The translations under genes and the position numbers were made by a program. Below are positions 42,559-51,776 of a DNA stretch of 64,000 nucleotides, piece after piece; position 1 is the first letter of the stretch; the number at the start of each line of letters is the position of its first letter. Source of the DNA: Rubellimicrobium arenae. Its GTDB lineage: Bacteria > Pseudomonadota > Alphaproteobacteria > Rhodobacterales > Rhodobacteraceae. A model generated the notes under the pieces. The model did not search any database and was not told where the DNA came from. It worked only from the letters and a program-made list of their open reading frames with translations. The DNA lies in NCBI RefSeq assembly GCF_017916295.1, contig NZ_JAFMSS010000001.1:496001-560000 (forward strand), written 5' to 3'.

Positions 42559-43500
42559 TCAGAGGCCGAGGGCGGCTTTCACGACCGGGGCAGCCGGCTC
42601 GCCGCCGGTCGTCGACACGCCCTCGAGCCAGCGGTCGATGGCCTCCGGGTTCTCCTTGAGCCAGGTCTCGGCGGTCTCCTCGGGCGAAAGGCCATCGTCC
42701 AGGATCATCTTCATCATCACATCCTCGGCCTCCACGTCGAAGACGAGATTGCCCAGGAAGCGACCCATGTTGGGGCACTCGTCCGCAAGTCCGGGCCGCG
42801 TGACGGTGAGCACCTCGGCACCGCCTTCGTTCGGCCCGAACACATCCTCGCTTCCGGTGAGATACGTCATGTCGAGCGTGACGTTCATCGGATGGGGCCG
42901 CCAGCCGAAGAAGACGATGGGCTCGCCGGACTGCACCGCACGCTGGACCTGGGCCAGCATGCCCTGCTCGCTCGACTCAACGAGCTCGAAGCTACCAAGC
43001 CCGAACCGGTCGTCATCGATCATCTGAAGGATCGTCGCATTGGCGCTCGCCCCGGGCTCGATGCCGTAGATTTGCCCCCCGAGATCCTCCTGGAACCGGG
43101 CGATGTCGGCATAGGTTCGGATGCCCAGCTCCGCGCCGGACGCGTTCGTCGCGAGGCCGATCACCGCGCCCTCGAGGTTGGTCTGGACGACATCGATGCG
43201 GCCTGCCTCGACGAGCGGAGTCTGGATCGGGTCCTGGAGAGGCATCCAGTTGCCCAGGAACACGTCGATGTCGCCACTGGTCAGCGAGTCGAACGTCACG
43301 GGCACCGAGAGGACAAGGATGTCAGGGTCGTAGCCGATCTCCGACAGGATGCGATCCGCGATGGCCGTGGTGGCCGTGATGTCCGTCCATCCCACGTCCG
43401 AGAGCCTTGGCGCCAGGCACGCCTCCGGATCTTGAGCATGGGCCGCTGTTCCGGCCAGCAAGGCTGAAAGGCTGAGCGCGCCCAAAAGTCGAGGCGACAT
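42559..43500 (-). CDS. choX: Choline-binding protein ChoX-like
   Basis: 313-residue OpuAC-type binding protein with a Sec signal (MSPRLLGALSLSALLAGTAAHA, cleavage near residue 22). The mature protein begins VGWTDITATTAIADRILSEIGY and contains DIDVFLGNWMPL, FFGWRPHPMN and LSPEETAETWLKENPEAI, as in ChoX, which binds choline in an aromatic box. ATG at 43500 has GGGAGATCC upstream. No ChoV/ChoW genes adjoin it, so it is an orphan that must use a transporter encoded elsewhere. Confidence 0.87.
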   Translation of the reverse strand: MSPRLLGALSLSALLAGTAAHAQDPEACLAPRLSDVGWTDITATTAIADRILSEIGYDPDILVLSVPVTFDSLTSGDIDVFLGNWMPLQDPIQTPLVEAGRIDVVQTNLEGAVIGLATNASGAELGIRTYADIARFQEDLGGQIYGIEPGASANATILQMIDDDRFGLGSFELVESSEQGMLAQVQRAVQSGEPIVFFGWRPHPMNVTLDMTYLTGSEDVFGPNEGGAEVLTVTRPGLADECPNMGRFLGNLVFDVEAEDVMMKMILDDGLSPEETAETWLKENPEAIDRWLEGVSTTGGEPAAPVVKAALGL

Positions 43501-44072
43501 GAGGATCTCCCGAAGCCAGTGAGTTTCAGCGAAGCCGACCCGATTACGCAGCGCCGGCTTCGGTCAGCCTATGGGCAGTTCCTTCGGTGCAGTTGACCCA
43601 AGACGGCGACAGGTTGACAGGATGCGCAGCGCAGGCTTCCGACCATGACCCTGACGGGAGGCTTTGGTCTGGTGACAGCCTCGGGACGCCCCAATCCAAG
43701 GCTCTGGGCGTCATTCGAGCGGCGACCAATGCCAGAGGTTTCGGCAACATCGTCCGGTCCGCGATGACAGGTTATCGGGAATTGCGCATGATCCGGCCCG
43801 GAGGAATGCGGCGGGCTCCCTATCCGAACGGACAGGTCTGCCAAAATCATCCAGCCTTCGCAGCCCCTTGCGGCTCGCATTGATCGAGCCTTCGCCCGCT
43901 TGGGCAGAACCTCTGGGCCGTGGCTGGCCTTGATCCATTGCCAGGAAAGGCGTCTGTTCCATGGTATGGGGCCCCTTGGGGACGACGCGTCAGCCTGGCG
44001 TCGCAGCCCACTCCGGAAGGTGACCGATCAGGCGTACCCAGCGCCAGGTCCCGCATCACAAAGGACCGTGCA
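43501..44072. other. Divergent intergenic region, no gene seen
   Basis: 572 bases between choX (minus) and the dipeptidase (plus). Several frames are open but rich in Arg, Pro and Ser and without motifs. No RNA gene, repeat or clear promoter is visible. Confidence 0.5.
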
Positions 44073-45203
44073 ATGGATACCGCGACTCTCCCTGCCATCT
44101 TCGACGGGCATAATGATCTGCTGCTGAAGTTGTATCTGGGCGAAGCCTCGGTCGATCAGGTCAGGGATGGCGGGGGCACGACGCATATCGATCTGCCCCG
44201 CGCGCGGCAGGGCGGCTTCGGAGGAGGGATGTTCGCGATCTACACTCCCGATCCGCCAGCCGCCAAACCCGATCTGAATGCCATGAGCGGCGCGCAATAC
44301 GATCTCCCCCTGCCCGATGCGATCGACCCTGACGAGGCCCTCCGTGCGGCACTGGCGCAGGCGGCGCTGCTCCTGCAGCTGGAACGGACCGGATCGGTCG
44401 TCATCTGCCGGACCGCCGGCGAGATCGAATCCGCGCTCGACGGGCCGCTGATGGCGGCGGTCCTTCATCTGGAAGGGGCGGACTGCATCGATGGCGACCT
44501 CGATGCCCTTCATGTGCTCCACGCCGCCGGGCTCAGGAGCCTCGGGCCGGTCTGGAGCCGAAGGACCCGATGGGCCGAAGGGGTGCCATTCCGCTTCCCC
44601 TCGACCGGCGACACCGGGCCGGGCCTCACGGAGGATGGAAAACGGCTGATCCGGGAATGCAACCGCCTGAAGATCGCCGTGGACCTGTCGCACCTCAACG
44701 AGAAGGGCTTCGATGACGTTGCCGCCCTCACGGATGCCCCGCTGATCGCCACGCATTCCAACGCGAACGCCATCTGCCCGCATGCCCGCAACCTGACCGA
44801 TCGCCAGCTCGACATGATCGCGGCGTCGGGTGGCATGGTCGGCGTGAACTTCGCCACGGCGTTCCTGCGCCCCGATGGCCAGATGAGGCCCGACTGCGAT
44901 CTCGACGTCGTCATTCGCCATTTCGACCACCTCCTTGAAAGGCTGGGCGAAGATGGGGTCGGGTTCGGCTCCGACTTCGACGGGGCGACGGTTCCGCAGA
45001 TGATCCAGGACGTGGCCGGCCTGACGAAGATGCGGGCCGCCATGGTCGCGGCCGGCTACGACGAGCCCCTCATGAGAAAGCTTTGCCAGGAAAACTGGAT
45101 CGATGTGCTCGACCGCACCTGGTCCGGAACGGGCAAGGTGAGGATTGCGCGCGACCAGCGGACCCGACACGCAGCGACGGCAGGCGCCCTGTCCCACGCA
45201 TGA
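44073..45203 (+). CDS. Membrane-dipeptidase-type (M19) peptidase
   Basis: 376-residue peptidase M19 family protein. Zinc ligands and signature segments: DGHNDLLLKL at the start (H-x-D), HLEGADCI (Glu), VDLSHLNEKGF and THSNANAICPHARNLTDRQ (His), and GFGSDFDGA. These enzymes hydrolyse dipeptides, often with D-residues. The ATG at 44073 (AAAGGACCGTGCA upstream) is chosen over an open frame from 43920. No signal peptide. Not in an operon with its neighbours; precedes the MalT-like regulator by 150 bases. Confidence 0.9.
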   Translation: MDTATLPAIFDGHNDLLLKLYLGEASVDQVRDGGGTTHIDLPRARQGGFGGGMFAIYTPDPPAAKPDLNAMSGAQYDLPLPDAIDPDEALRAALAQAALLLQLERTGSVVICRTAGEIESALDGPLMAAVLHLEGADCIDGDLDALHVLHAAGLRSLGPVWSRRTRWAEGVPFRFPSTGDTGPGLTEDGKRLIRECNRLKIAVDLSHLNEKGFDDVAALTDAPLIATHSNANAICPHARNLTDRQLDMIAASGGMVGVNFATAFLRPDGQMRPDCDLDVVIRHFDHLLERLGEDGVGFGSDFDGATVPQMIQDVAGLTKMRAAMVAAGYDEPLMRKLCQENWIDVLDRTWSGTGKVRIARDQRTRHAATAGALSHA

Positions 45204-45353
45204 ACACCGGCGCGTCCTGACCCAAGACCTGTCCCAAAGGGCCTGCAGGCCGGTTCCGCAGGACCGCCCGGCGCAAGTCCAAAGCCCTGCCCGGTTGGGT
45301 CCCAAGGCGCGCTTCCAAGTCGGCGCGCCCCCGGCCGGTCAGAGCTCCCTTGC

Positions 45354-48002
45354 ATGGACATGACAATGGTTGTTCGATCGGCACCGGCCCTGCCGGGAGA
45401 CCAGAACCAAGTGCGCCTTTCCGCCGCTTTGACCAAGCCGCCGCGCAGCATGCTCCAGAAGGTGGGACGCCCTGTCCTCACGACCCAGCTGATCCAGGGC
45501 CTTGAGCGGCAGTTCGTCCTGATCCGCGCGCCCGCCGGATACGCCAAGACCGAAACCATGACGGCGGCCTACCGGGTGCTGCTTGAGCGTGGCGCGCGCT
45601 GCATCTGGCTCAGCCTCGCCCCTGGCCTGACAACAACCGATACGGTGCGCTTCCTGGCCTTTTCCCTGGGCCTTGGCGAGACGACCGACCCCGATGTCGT
45701 GATCGAAGCGATTGCAGCGGCGCAGGACGGCCCCGTGCACCTTTTCCTGGACTCGGCCGAGCACCTGTCGTCGCAGCCGCAGGTCCTGGGCTGGCTCTTG
45801 GACGATCCTCCCGACTTGCTCCGGCTGGCGATCGCCGGGCGGTCCCTGCCGCAGATGCGGCTGTCCCGGCTCCGTAGCCGGGGGCTCGTGACCGAGTTCA
45901 ACCTGCGCGATCTCGCCTTCGGGCGCGGCGAGGTCCAGCAACTGCTCGGGCAACGGCTCGCCCCGGCCGAGTTGGAGAAGATCGGGGACACCCTTGCCGG
46001 CTGGCCAGTTCTGGTCAGCCTCAGCGCCATGGTGCTGGAGGGTGGGGCCGCGCCGGCGGATCGCGCCGAGGTCGTCCATGGCACCCATCCGGTCCTGCGG
46101 GAGTTCGTGATGGAGGAGGTCGTACCGTCCCTGAACCAGGTGGAACTGGCAGTCCTGAAGGGATGCCAGGACATCCAGAGCTTCACGCTCGACATCGCGG
46201 CGGACCTTGCAGGGCTGCCCCACGAACATGGGACCCTGCGGCAGATGGAGGCGCTGCCTCCCCTGATCCTCGCCGAAGGGCAGCATGCGGGCTGGTTCCG
46301 GCTGCACCCCGTGATCGCCCAAGCCTTGCCCCTCCTCGGCAGCGAGTCGGCCGCCGCACGACGGACGCGGCATATCCGGGCCGCGGCGCTGTTCGCGGAA
46401 CGACGCCTGCTCGAGAAGTCGGTGCTCCATGCGTCGCTTGCTGGCGACTATGACCTCGCGGTTCGGACCATCGAGCAGGCCGGCGGGGTGAACCTGTTCC
46501 TGCGCGCGGGCTACACCACGCTGCAGGGGATCGTGAAGGCCGTCCCGCATGATGTCGTGCTGGCGACACCCTCGCTTCGGCTTTGTCGCGGCGTGATGCT
46601 GGCCAAGAGCGGTCAGGTGCGCGAGGCGCGCAGCGTGATCGACACTCTGATCTCGGACACCGAGAGCGGCGCGATCCCCTCCAGCGCATCCTGGGCCGCG
46701 GCGCTGGAACACATCTCCAGCCTGAACGACATCTATGAGGACCGGGCGCTCGATGACGCCGGGATTGCCCGGCTCGAACAGGCCGCCGGTCAGGAGAGGC
46801 AGGAGAACACCTGGCGGCTTGGCTGGTTGTTCAACCACCTGGCCATCGCCCACACGCGGCGCGGCGACCTCGAGGCGGCGCAGGTGGCGGCACTGAAGGC
46901 GCTGGCCTGCTACCAGGAGGAGCGCTCCTCGTATCCGCAGGTGTTCATGCTGATCCACCTGGGGTTTGTGAACCTCCGGGCCAACCGGCTCGATCCGGCG
47001 CTGACCTACTGCCGGCAGGCGGAAAGCATGATCCGCAGCCACCATTGGAACGATCCGAACCTCCTGGCCATCGCCCAGGTGCCTCTGGCGGTAATCCGCT
47101 ATCTGCAAGGCGACACGGCACAGGCCGGGCAGATGCTCGAACGCGCCATGCCGGCGATGGCACGGGGCGAAGGCTGGGTCGATTTCTTCGTGCAGGGTTA
47201 CGCCACCCTGGCCCGTGCCCGACTGGCGACCGCGGGGTGGAGCCCGGCGCAGGAGGTCCTTCAGGATGGGCTCGCCGTGGCCGACAGCCGGGGCCTGACA
47301 CGCTTGCGCCTGTCGCTCAGCATCCTGAGGGTCGAGCTTCTGACCCGTACCGGGCAGCTGGAGGCGGCGGAGACGATCACACGCCAGCTCCCCGACCCTG
47401 CGGAGTGGACCGCATGGCCCACCCCCCGGGAACAGCGGGAGGCGATGCTCGCCCTGGGCCGCCTCCTGCTGCGCAACGGCGACGTCGCGCGGGCGGCAGA
47501 CATCCTCGACAGCCTTGCTGAGGAGTGCCGGTCGTCCCGGCGCGAGGGTCTGCTCCTGCGCGTCGATCTGCTCCGCTGCGAAGTCCACTGGCTGAGGGCC
47601 GAGGTCGACGCCGCGCTCGGGGCACTCGAGGAGGCGGCGCAACTCTCGATCCCTGGGCAACAGAGCCGCCAGTTTCAGGACGAGGGGGCACCGCTTGCCG
47701 ACGCCGTACGTGCCCTGGTGCGCCGCACCGGGCTGAGCCGCCTGAGCCGCACCGCAGCTGACTACCTGGCCCGCACGGCCGGCCCCTCGACGCGCAACAA
47801 CCGGCAGGACGGCATCCTCAGCCATCGCGAGCGGGAGATCCTGGCCCTTCTGGCCGAAGGGCTCACGAACAAGGGGATGGCGCGTCGGCTCGGCATCTCC
47901 GAGCCGACGGTGAAGTTCCACCTGAAGAACCTTTACGCCAAGCTCGGCGTGAGCCGTCGCGCTCTGGCCCTCCGCGTCGCGAAGGCCAGCGGGCTCCTCT
48001 AG
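45354..48002 (+). CDS. MalT-like LuxR-family transcriptional regulator
   Basis: 882-residue large ATP-binding LuxR (LAL/MalT) regulator. N-terminal STAND NTPase: degenerate P-loop APAGYAKTET (normally GYGKTT), Walker-B-like VHLFLDSAEHL and a GRSLPQMRLSRLRSRG sensor. The middle is TPR-like helices (MLIHLGFVNLRANRLDPA). The C-terminal HTH is LSHREREILALLAEGLTNKG with EPTVKFHLKNLYAKLGV. Start is uncertain among three close ATGs. It faces and overlaps by 4 bases the DUF917/hydantoinase operon and probably activates it in response to a ligand. Confidence 0.9.
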   Translation: MDMTMVVRSAPALPGDQNQVRLSAALTKPPRSMLQKVGRPVLTTQLIQGLERQFVLIRAPAGYAKTETMTAAYRVLLERGARCIWLSLAPGLTTTDTVRFLAFSLGLGETTDPDVVIEAIAAAQDGPVHLFLDSAEHLSSQPQVLGWLLDDPPDLLRLAIAGRSLPQMRLSRLRSRGLVTEFNLRDLAFGRGEVQQLLGQRLAPAELEKIGDTLAGWPVLVSLSAMVLEGGAAPADRAEVVHGTHPVLREFVMEEVVPSLNQVELAVLKGCQDIQSFTLDIAADLAGLPHEHGTLRQMEALPPLILAEGQHAGWFRLHPVIAQALPLLGSESAAARRTRHIRAAALFAERRLLEKSVLHASLAGDYDLAVRTIEQAGGVNLFLRAGYTTLQGIVKAVPHDVVLATPSLRLCRGVMLAKSGQVREARSVIDTLISDTESGAIPSSASWAAALEHISSLNDIYEDRALDDAGIARLEQAAGQERQENTWRLGWLFNHLAIAHTRRGDLEAAQVAALKALACYQEERSSYPQVFMLIHLGFVNLRANRLDPALTYCRQAESMIRSHHWNDPNLLAIAQVPLAVIRYLQGDTAQAGQMLERAMPAMARGEGWVDFFVQGYATLARARLATAGWSPAQEVLQDGLAVADSRGLTRLRLSLSILRVELLTRTGQLEAAETITRQLPDPAEWTAWPTPREQREAMLALGRLLLRNGDVARAADILDSLAEECRSSRREGLLLRVDLLRCEVHWLRAEVDAALGALEEAAQLSIPGQQSRQFQDEGAPLADAVRALVRRTGLSRLSRTAADYLARTAGPSTRNNRQDGILSHREREILALLAEGLTNKGMARRLGISEPTVKFHLKNLYAKLGVSRRALALRVAKASGLL

Positions 48003-49090
48003 GCCGCAGTGATGCCGAGCGGCTGATAGGCCGCCATGAGGCCGAAGGCCTTGGGTCCGAACACTGCCAGGGCTTCGGGGGTGCGCATGATCGGCGGCAC
48101 CCGGATCCCGATGATGTCCACCCGCTGGCCGTAGCGGAGGCGTTCGGTGGGGATGGGCTCGGCGGTGTCCACATCGAGAAGGCAGATCAGGTCCGGCACC
48201 ACCGCGAGGACATGGCCGCCCTGCTCCACCACCAGATTTTCGTTCTGGATGCGGATGACATAAGGCAGGCCTTCCTCGAAGGGCGCGATGCTCACCACGC
48301 CGACCGACCAGCCGTTCTCGACCTTGCGAGCGATGTCGGTGATCTTGCCCGACCCGATCCGGCGGGCGAAGCCGTAATGCGTGGTGCCGAGGAACTCGAT
48401 GAGAGCCTCGGTCGGCTCCCGCTTGGCCGACCGGGCCTCGCGCACGACGCGCCCGATGTCCTGCGCCAGCGACATGGTGGCGGGCACGGAGACCCGCTTG
48501 GCCGTTCGGCCGTCCATCGGATAATTCACGAGGTTGGCCTGCCCTCCCATCCGGATGCAGATGCCGCGGGCCATGAACTCGGCCTTGGCCGCGCTGTCGG
48601 TTTCCACAAGGGCCAGGTTGCCCTTCTCGTCGGCCATGGCCACGGGCGAAGCCGACACGCCGTAGACGTTGAAGGTTTCCATCTCCAGCTGGGGAAAGGC
48701 GCGGCCCATCCCGTCCGCATCGACGAGCGGCAGGCCCGTCTGCGCGGCCAGCACGATCGGCAGGCAGGAGTTCAATCCGCCAGCCTCGAAGGGCATGATG
48801 GCCGTCACGGTCTTTCCGGTCATGGCTTCGTAATGCCGCATCGCCATCAGCATCTCTTCGCCCGATGGCACCTTCTCGAGCACGATGGTCGGCGCGCCCA
48901 TCGCGCCGCAGGTGATGACATGGGCGTCGTCGGGCAGTTCCTCGAGCGACAGGAGGGTCACCGGCCCATGCGCCTCCACGGCGCCGCGGGCCAGGAGCTT
49001 GCCGATGTAGGGATCTCCTCCCCCACCGGTTCCGAGCACGGCCGCCCCGAAGGCGATGTCCTCGAGGTCCGGAGCGGTGATCGTCCTCAT
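47999..49090 (-). CDS. DUF917 / S-methyl-thiohydantoin desulfurase family protein, copy 2
   Basis: 363-residue DUF917 protein; the family was renamed after S-methyl-thiohydantoin desulfurase. Landmarks: AAVLGTGGGGDPYIGKLL, CGAMGAPTIVLEKVPSGEE, LVDADGMGRAFPQLEMETFN and VPPIMRTPEALAVFGPKAFG. It starts inside the ATGA overlap with its paralogue, giving a coupled pair of equal length. Expected to act on a cyclic ureide or thiohydantoin together with the HyuA-like subunit. Ends overlapping the regulator by 4 bases tail-to-tail. Substrate unproven. Confidence 0.87.
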   Translation of the reverse strand: MRTITAPDLEDIAFGAAVLGTGGGGDPYIGKLLARGAVEAHGPVTLLSLEELPDDAHVITCGAMGAPTIVLEKVPSGEEMLMAMRHYEAMTGKTVTAIMPFEAGGLNSCLPIVLAAQTGLPLVDADGMGRAFPQLEMETFNVYGVSASPVAMADEKGNLALVETDSAAKAEFMARGICIRMGGQANLVNYPMDGRTAKRVSVPATMSLAQDIGRVVREARSAKREPTEALIEFLGTTHYGFARRIGSGKITDIARKVENGWSVGVVSIAPFEEGLPYVIRIQNENLVVEQGGHVLAVVPDLICLLDVDTAEPIPTERLRYGQRVDIIGIRVPPIMRTPEALAVFGPKAFGLMAAYQPLGITAA

Positions 49091-50178
49091 GTCGAAAGCT
49101 CCTCGATCCGGGTGTAGGGTTCGGACAGGCCGAAGCAGGATGGACCGAAGACTGCCAGGGCCTCGGGCGTCCGCATCAGCGCCGGCACGGAAACCGCGAC
49201 CACCGTCACCCGCTGGCCGTAACGCAGGCCCTCCGTGGTGATCGGCTCGGCCGTTTCGCTGTCCATGATGCAGATGAGGTCCGGCACGATGGCCGCAACC
49301 CGTCCGTCGATGCGCGCGATCAGGTTCTCGTTCTGGATCTCGATCTCCATCGCGCCGGTCCAGGGCGCGAAGCCGTCGATCCGGGCGCGGCCCATGGAGA
49401 AGCCGTTCCGCGTCTCGCGCTGCATGTCGGCCACCTTGCCCGCGTAGATGATCCGCCCATAGCTGTAGAGCGTCTCCGGCAGGAACCCCAGGAGCGCGTC
49501 GAACGGGTTTCGGTGTTCGGCCTTGGCCATCCGCAGCACCCGCCCCACCTGGATCGCCAGCGACAGGGTCCGGGGGACGGCGGTCCGCTTCACCTCTGCG
49601 CCGCTCATCGCGTACTCGGCGATGTAGGCCGCTCCGCCCATCCGGATCGCGACCCCGCGCGAGAGCCATTCCATCGTCCCGTTGTCCCGCGCCTCGATCA
49701 GCGCGCAGTCGCCCCATTCATTGGACACCGCCATGGGCGAGCCGGAAATCCCGTACACCCCAAAGGTTTCCATCTCGAGTTGCGGAAAGGCCCGGCCCAT
49801 GCCGTCCGCGTCCACGATGGGCAGCCCGAGACGCGCCCCCACAAGGAGCGGGATCGTCGAGTTGATGCCGCCGATCTCGATCGGCATGGTGTGGGTGGCG
49901 GACCGGCCGAAGCGCTTTTCGAGCCGCCGAAGCGACAGGATCGCTTCCTCGCCCGAAGGGATCTTCTCGACCAGCACGGTGGGCGCGCCCATCATCGCGG
50001 TCGGGATGACGAAGGCGTCGTCGGCCAGGTCGTCGGGATCGACGAGTTCGGCCGTCAGCCCCTCGTTCAGGCAAAGCTGCACCATCTGCCGCCCGATGTA
50101 GGGGTCGCCCCCACCTCCGGTTCCCAGGAAGGCGGCGCCCACGGCCAGATCGGCGAGGTTCTGGCTGTCGAGCTTCAT
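49087..50178 (-). CDS. DUF917 / S-methyl-thiohydantoin desulfurase family protein, copy 1
   Basis: 363-residue paralogue of the following gene, with the same order of motifs (GAAFLGTGGGGDPYIGRQM, MMGAPTVLVEKIPSGEEA, GINSTIPLLV, DADGMGRAFPQLEMETFG, PALMRTPEALAVFGPSCFG). Start overlaps the HyuA-like stop by ATGA. Equal lengths and clear divergence in the middle suggest two subunits of one enzyme, or enzymes for two related substrates. The DUF917 N-terminal half is commonly found beside hydantoinase A proteins. Confidence 0.87.
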   Translation of the reverse strand: MKLDSQNLADLAVGAAFLGTGGGGDPYIGRQMVQLCLNEGLTAELVDPDDLADDAFVIPTAMMGAPTVLVEKIPSGEEAILSLRRLEKRFGRSATHTMPIEIGGINSTIPLLVGARLGLPIVDADGMGRAFPQLEMETFGVYGISGSPMAVSNEWGDCALIEARDNGTMEWLSRGVAIRMGGAAYIAEYAMSGAEVKRTAVPRTLSLAIQVGRVLRMAKAEHRNPFDALLGFLPETLYSYGRIIYAGKVADMQRETRNGFSMGRARIDGFAPWTGAMEIEIQNENLIARIDGRVAAIVPDLICIMDSETAEPITTEGLRYGQRVTVVAVSVPALMRTPEALAVFGPSCFGLSEPYTRIEELST

Positions 50179-51734
50179 TCCGCGGCCTCCTTCTGCATCA
50201 TGCGGAGGTCGCCCACGGCCTTGACCCGGATCCGGGTGGCAGACCCTGGAAGATAGGCAAGCGGGACCTCCTCGATGTCCATGATCTGGACCGAGCCCGG
50301 ATGCGCTCCGGCGGCGATGGCGGCGGCCGATGCCTCGGCCTTGGCCTCGCCCAGCACCTGATCGCGCGAGCGGCCTTCCATCGCGTAGATCCGGTCCACC
50401 TCGCCCCCGACCTGCGCGATCGCGGCCCCGATGGCGTTGGCCACGCCGGCGTTCTCGGGCCGGATGACCCGGGAGGCGGACGGCAGGTCGCGCGAGATCA
50501 GGATCGAGCCGCCGCCGACCAGGATCACCGGCAACGCGTCCGCCGAGGTCTTCATCCGGTCCACGGCCTCGTCGACCTTGCGGTGCATCTCCTTGATGGC
50601 AGCCTCGATCGTCGAGGCCGGAACCTGCGCCACGCGGGAACGATCGCCGATGTCCTCGAGCCCGGCAGCCACGACGATGTCCGTCGTGGTCAAGGTATCC
50701 CCGCCGAACACGAGAGCCTTGCTCGTGATCTCGTAGCCCACGGAGTCCGGCCCGATCCGCGCGCCGTCGTCCCGCACGATCGAGCCGCCGCCCAGGCCGA
50801 TGGCCAGAACGTCGGGCATCCGGAAGTTCGTCCGGACCCCACCGATGTCCACCGCGACGGCGCTCTCGCGCGGGAAACCCTGCATCAGCATCCCCACATC
50901 CGAGGTCGTGCCGCCGATGTCGACGACCATGGCATCCCCGATGCCCGCAAGCCGCGCCGCCCCGCGCATCGAGTTCGTGGGCCCGGAGGCGAAGGTCAGG
51001 ACCGGGTAGCGCTCCACATGCTCCGGCGTCATCAGCGTGCCGTCATTCTGGCTGATGAAGAAGGGAGCGGTAATCCCCTTCTGCCGAAGGGCGCTGCGGA
51101 AGCTGTCCACGACCTTCCGCGACAGGTCCGCGAGACAGGCGTTCATGATCGCCGCGTTCTCGCGTTCCAGGAATCCCACCCGGCCGATCTCGTGGCTCAG
51201 CGACAGGGAGATGCCGGGGACCTCGTTGCGGAGGATCTCGGCGGCGCGCAACTCCATCACGGCGGTCACGGGCGAGAAGACCGACGTGACCGAGGCGCTG
51301 CGGAGCCCCCGCGCCCTGACCTCGCGGGCGACCTCGACCAAGCCCTTCTCGTCGAGCGGGGCGATCTCGCGGCCATCGAACTCGTGGCCGCCGCGCAGCA
51401 TGAAGCTGTGCCGTCCCAGCGTATCGGCGAGGTCCGACGGCCAGTCCGTCATCGGGAGCACGCCCTTGGTCGCCGGCAGGCCGATCCGGATGGCGGCGAC
51501 CTGAAGCAGCCGCCGGCGCTCCACGACCGCGTTCGTGAAATGCGTCGTGCCGATCATGACCGCCTGAATGGCCGAAGCCGGCACGCCAGTCTGGGCCATC
51601 ACGGTGGTCAGGGCCGAGGCGATGCCGGAGGAGACATCCTCGGTTGTGGGCGACTTGCAGCCACCCACCACCTGGTCGCCGTCGAGTATGACGGCATCCG
51701 TGTTGGTGCCGCCCACGTCAATGCCGATGCGCAT
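50175..51734 (-). CDS. Hydantoinase/oxoprolinase A-type subunit (HyuA-like)
   Basis: 519-residue ATPase-fold protein with both hydantoinaseA parts: N-terminal RIGIDVGGTNTDAVILDGDQV, then MIGTTHFTNAVVERRRL, FISQNDGTLMTPEHVERYPV, VVDIGGTTSDVGML and ILVGGGSILI. HyuA enzymes open cyclic amides (hydantoins, 5-oxoproline) at the cost of ATP, normally with a HyuB subunit. Here no HyuB is present; two DUF917 proteins follow by ATGA overlap instead. At ~520 residues it is shorter than standalone oxoprolinase A parts (~680-700). Confidence 0.88.
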   Translation of the reverse strand: MRIGIDVGGTNTDAVILDGDQVVGGCKSPTTEDVSSGIASALTTVMAQTGVPASAIQAVMIGTTHFTNAVVERRRLLQVAAIRIGLPATKGVLPMTDWPSDLADTLGRHSFMLRGGHEFDGREIAPLDEKGLVEVAREVRARGLRSASVTSVFSPVTAVMELRAAEILRNEVPGISLSLSHEIGRVGFLERENAAIMNACLADLSRKVVDSFRSALRQKGITAPFFISQNDGTLMTPEHVERYPVLTFASGPTNSMRGAARLAGIGDAMVVDIGGTTSDVGMLMQGFPRESAVAVDIGGVRTNFRMPDVLAIGLGGGSIVRDDGARIGPDSVGYEITSKALVFGGDTLTTTDIVVAAGLEDIGDRSRVAQVPASTIEAAIKEMHRKVDEAVDRMKTSADALPVILVGGGSILISRDLPSASRVIRPENAGVANAIGAAIAQVGGEVDRIYAMEGRSRDQVLGEAKAEASAAAIAAGAHPGSVQIMDIEEVPLAYLPGSATRIRVKAVGDLRMMQKEAAE

Positions 51735-51776
51735 TGGCAGGTCCTTTCGATGATGAGTCGTATCGTGGGAGGGGGG

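Noticed and set aside
43501..44072. Several small open frames on both strands
   Set aside because: All lack ribosome sites, motifs and normal composition.
45339..47921. Long minus-strand open frame opposite the MalT-like gene
   Set aside because: The plus strand shows a full STAND-TPR-HTH architecture; the minus frame has no motifs and is an antisense artefact.
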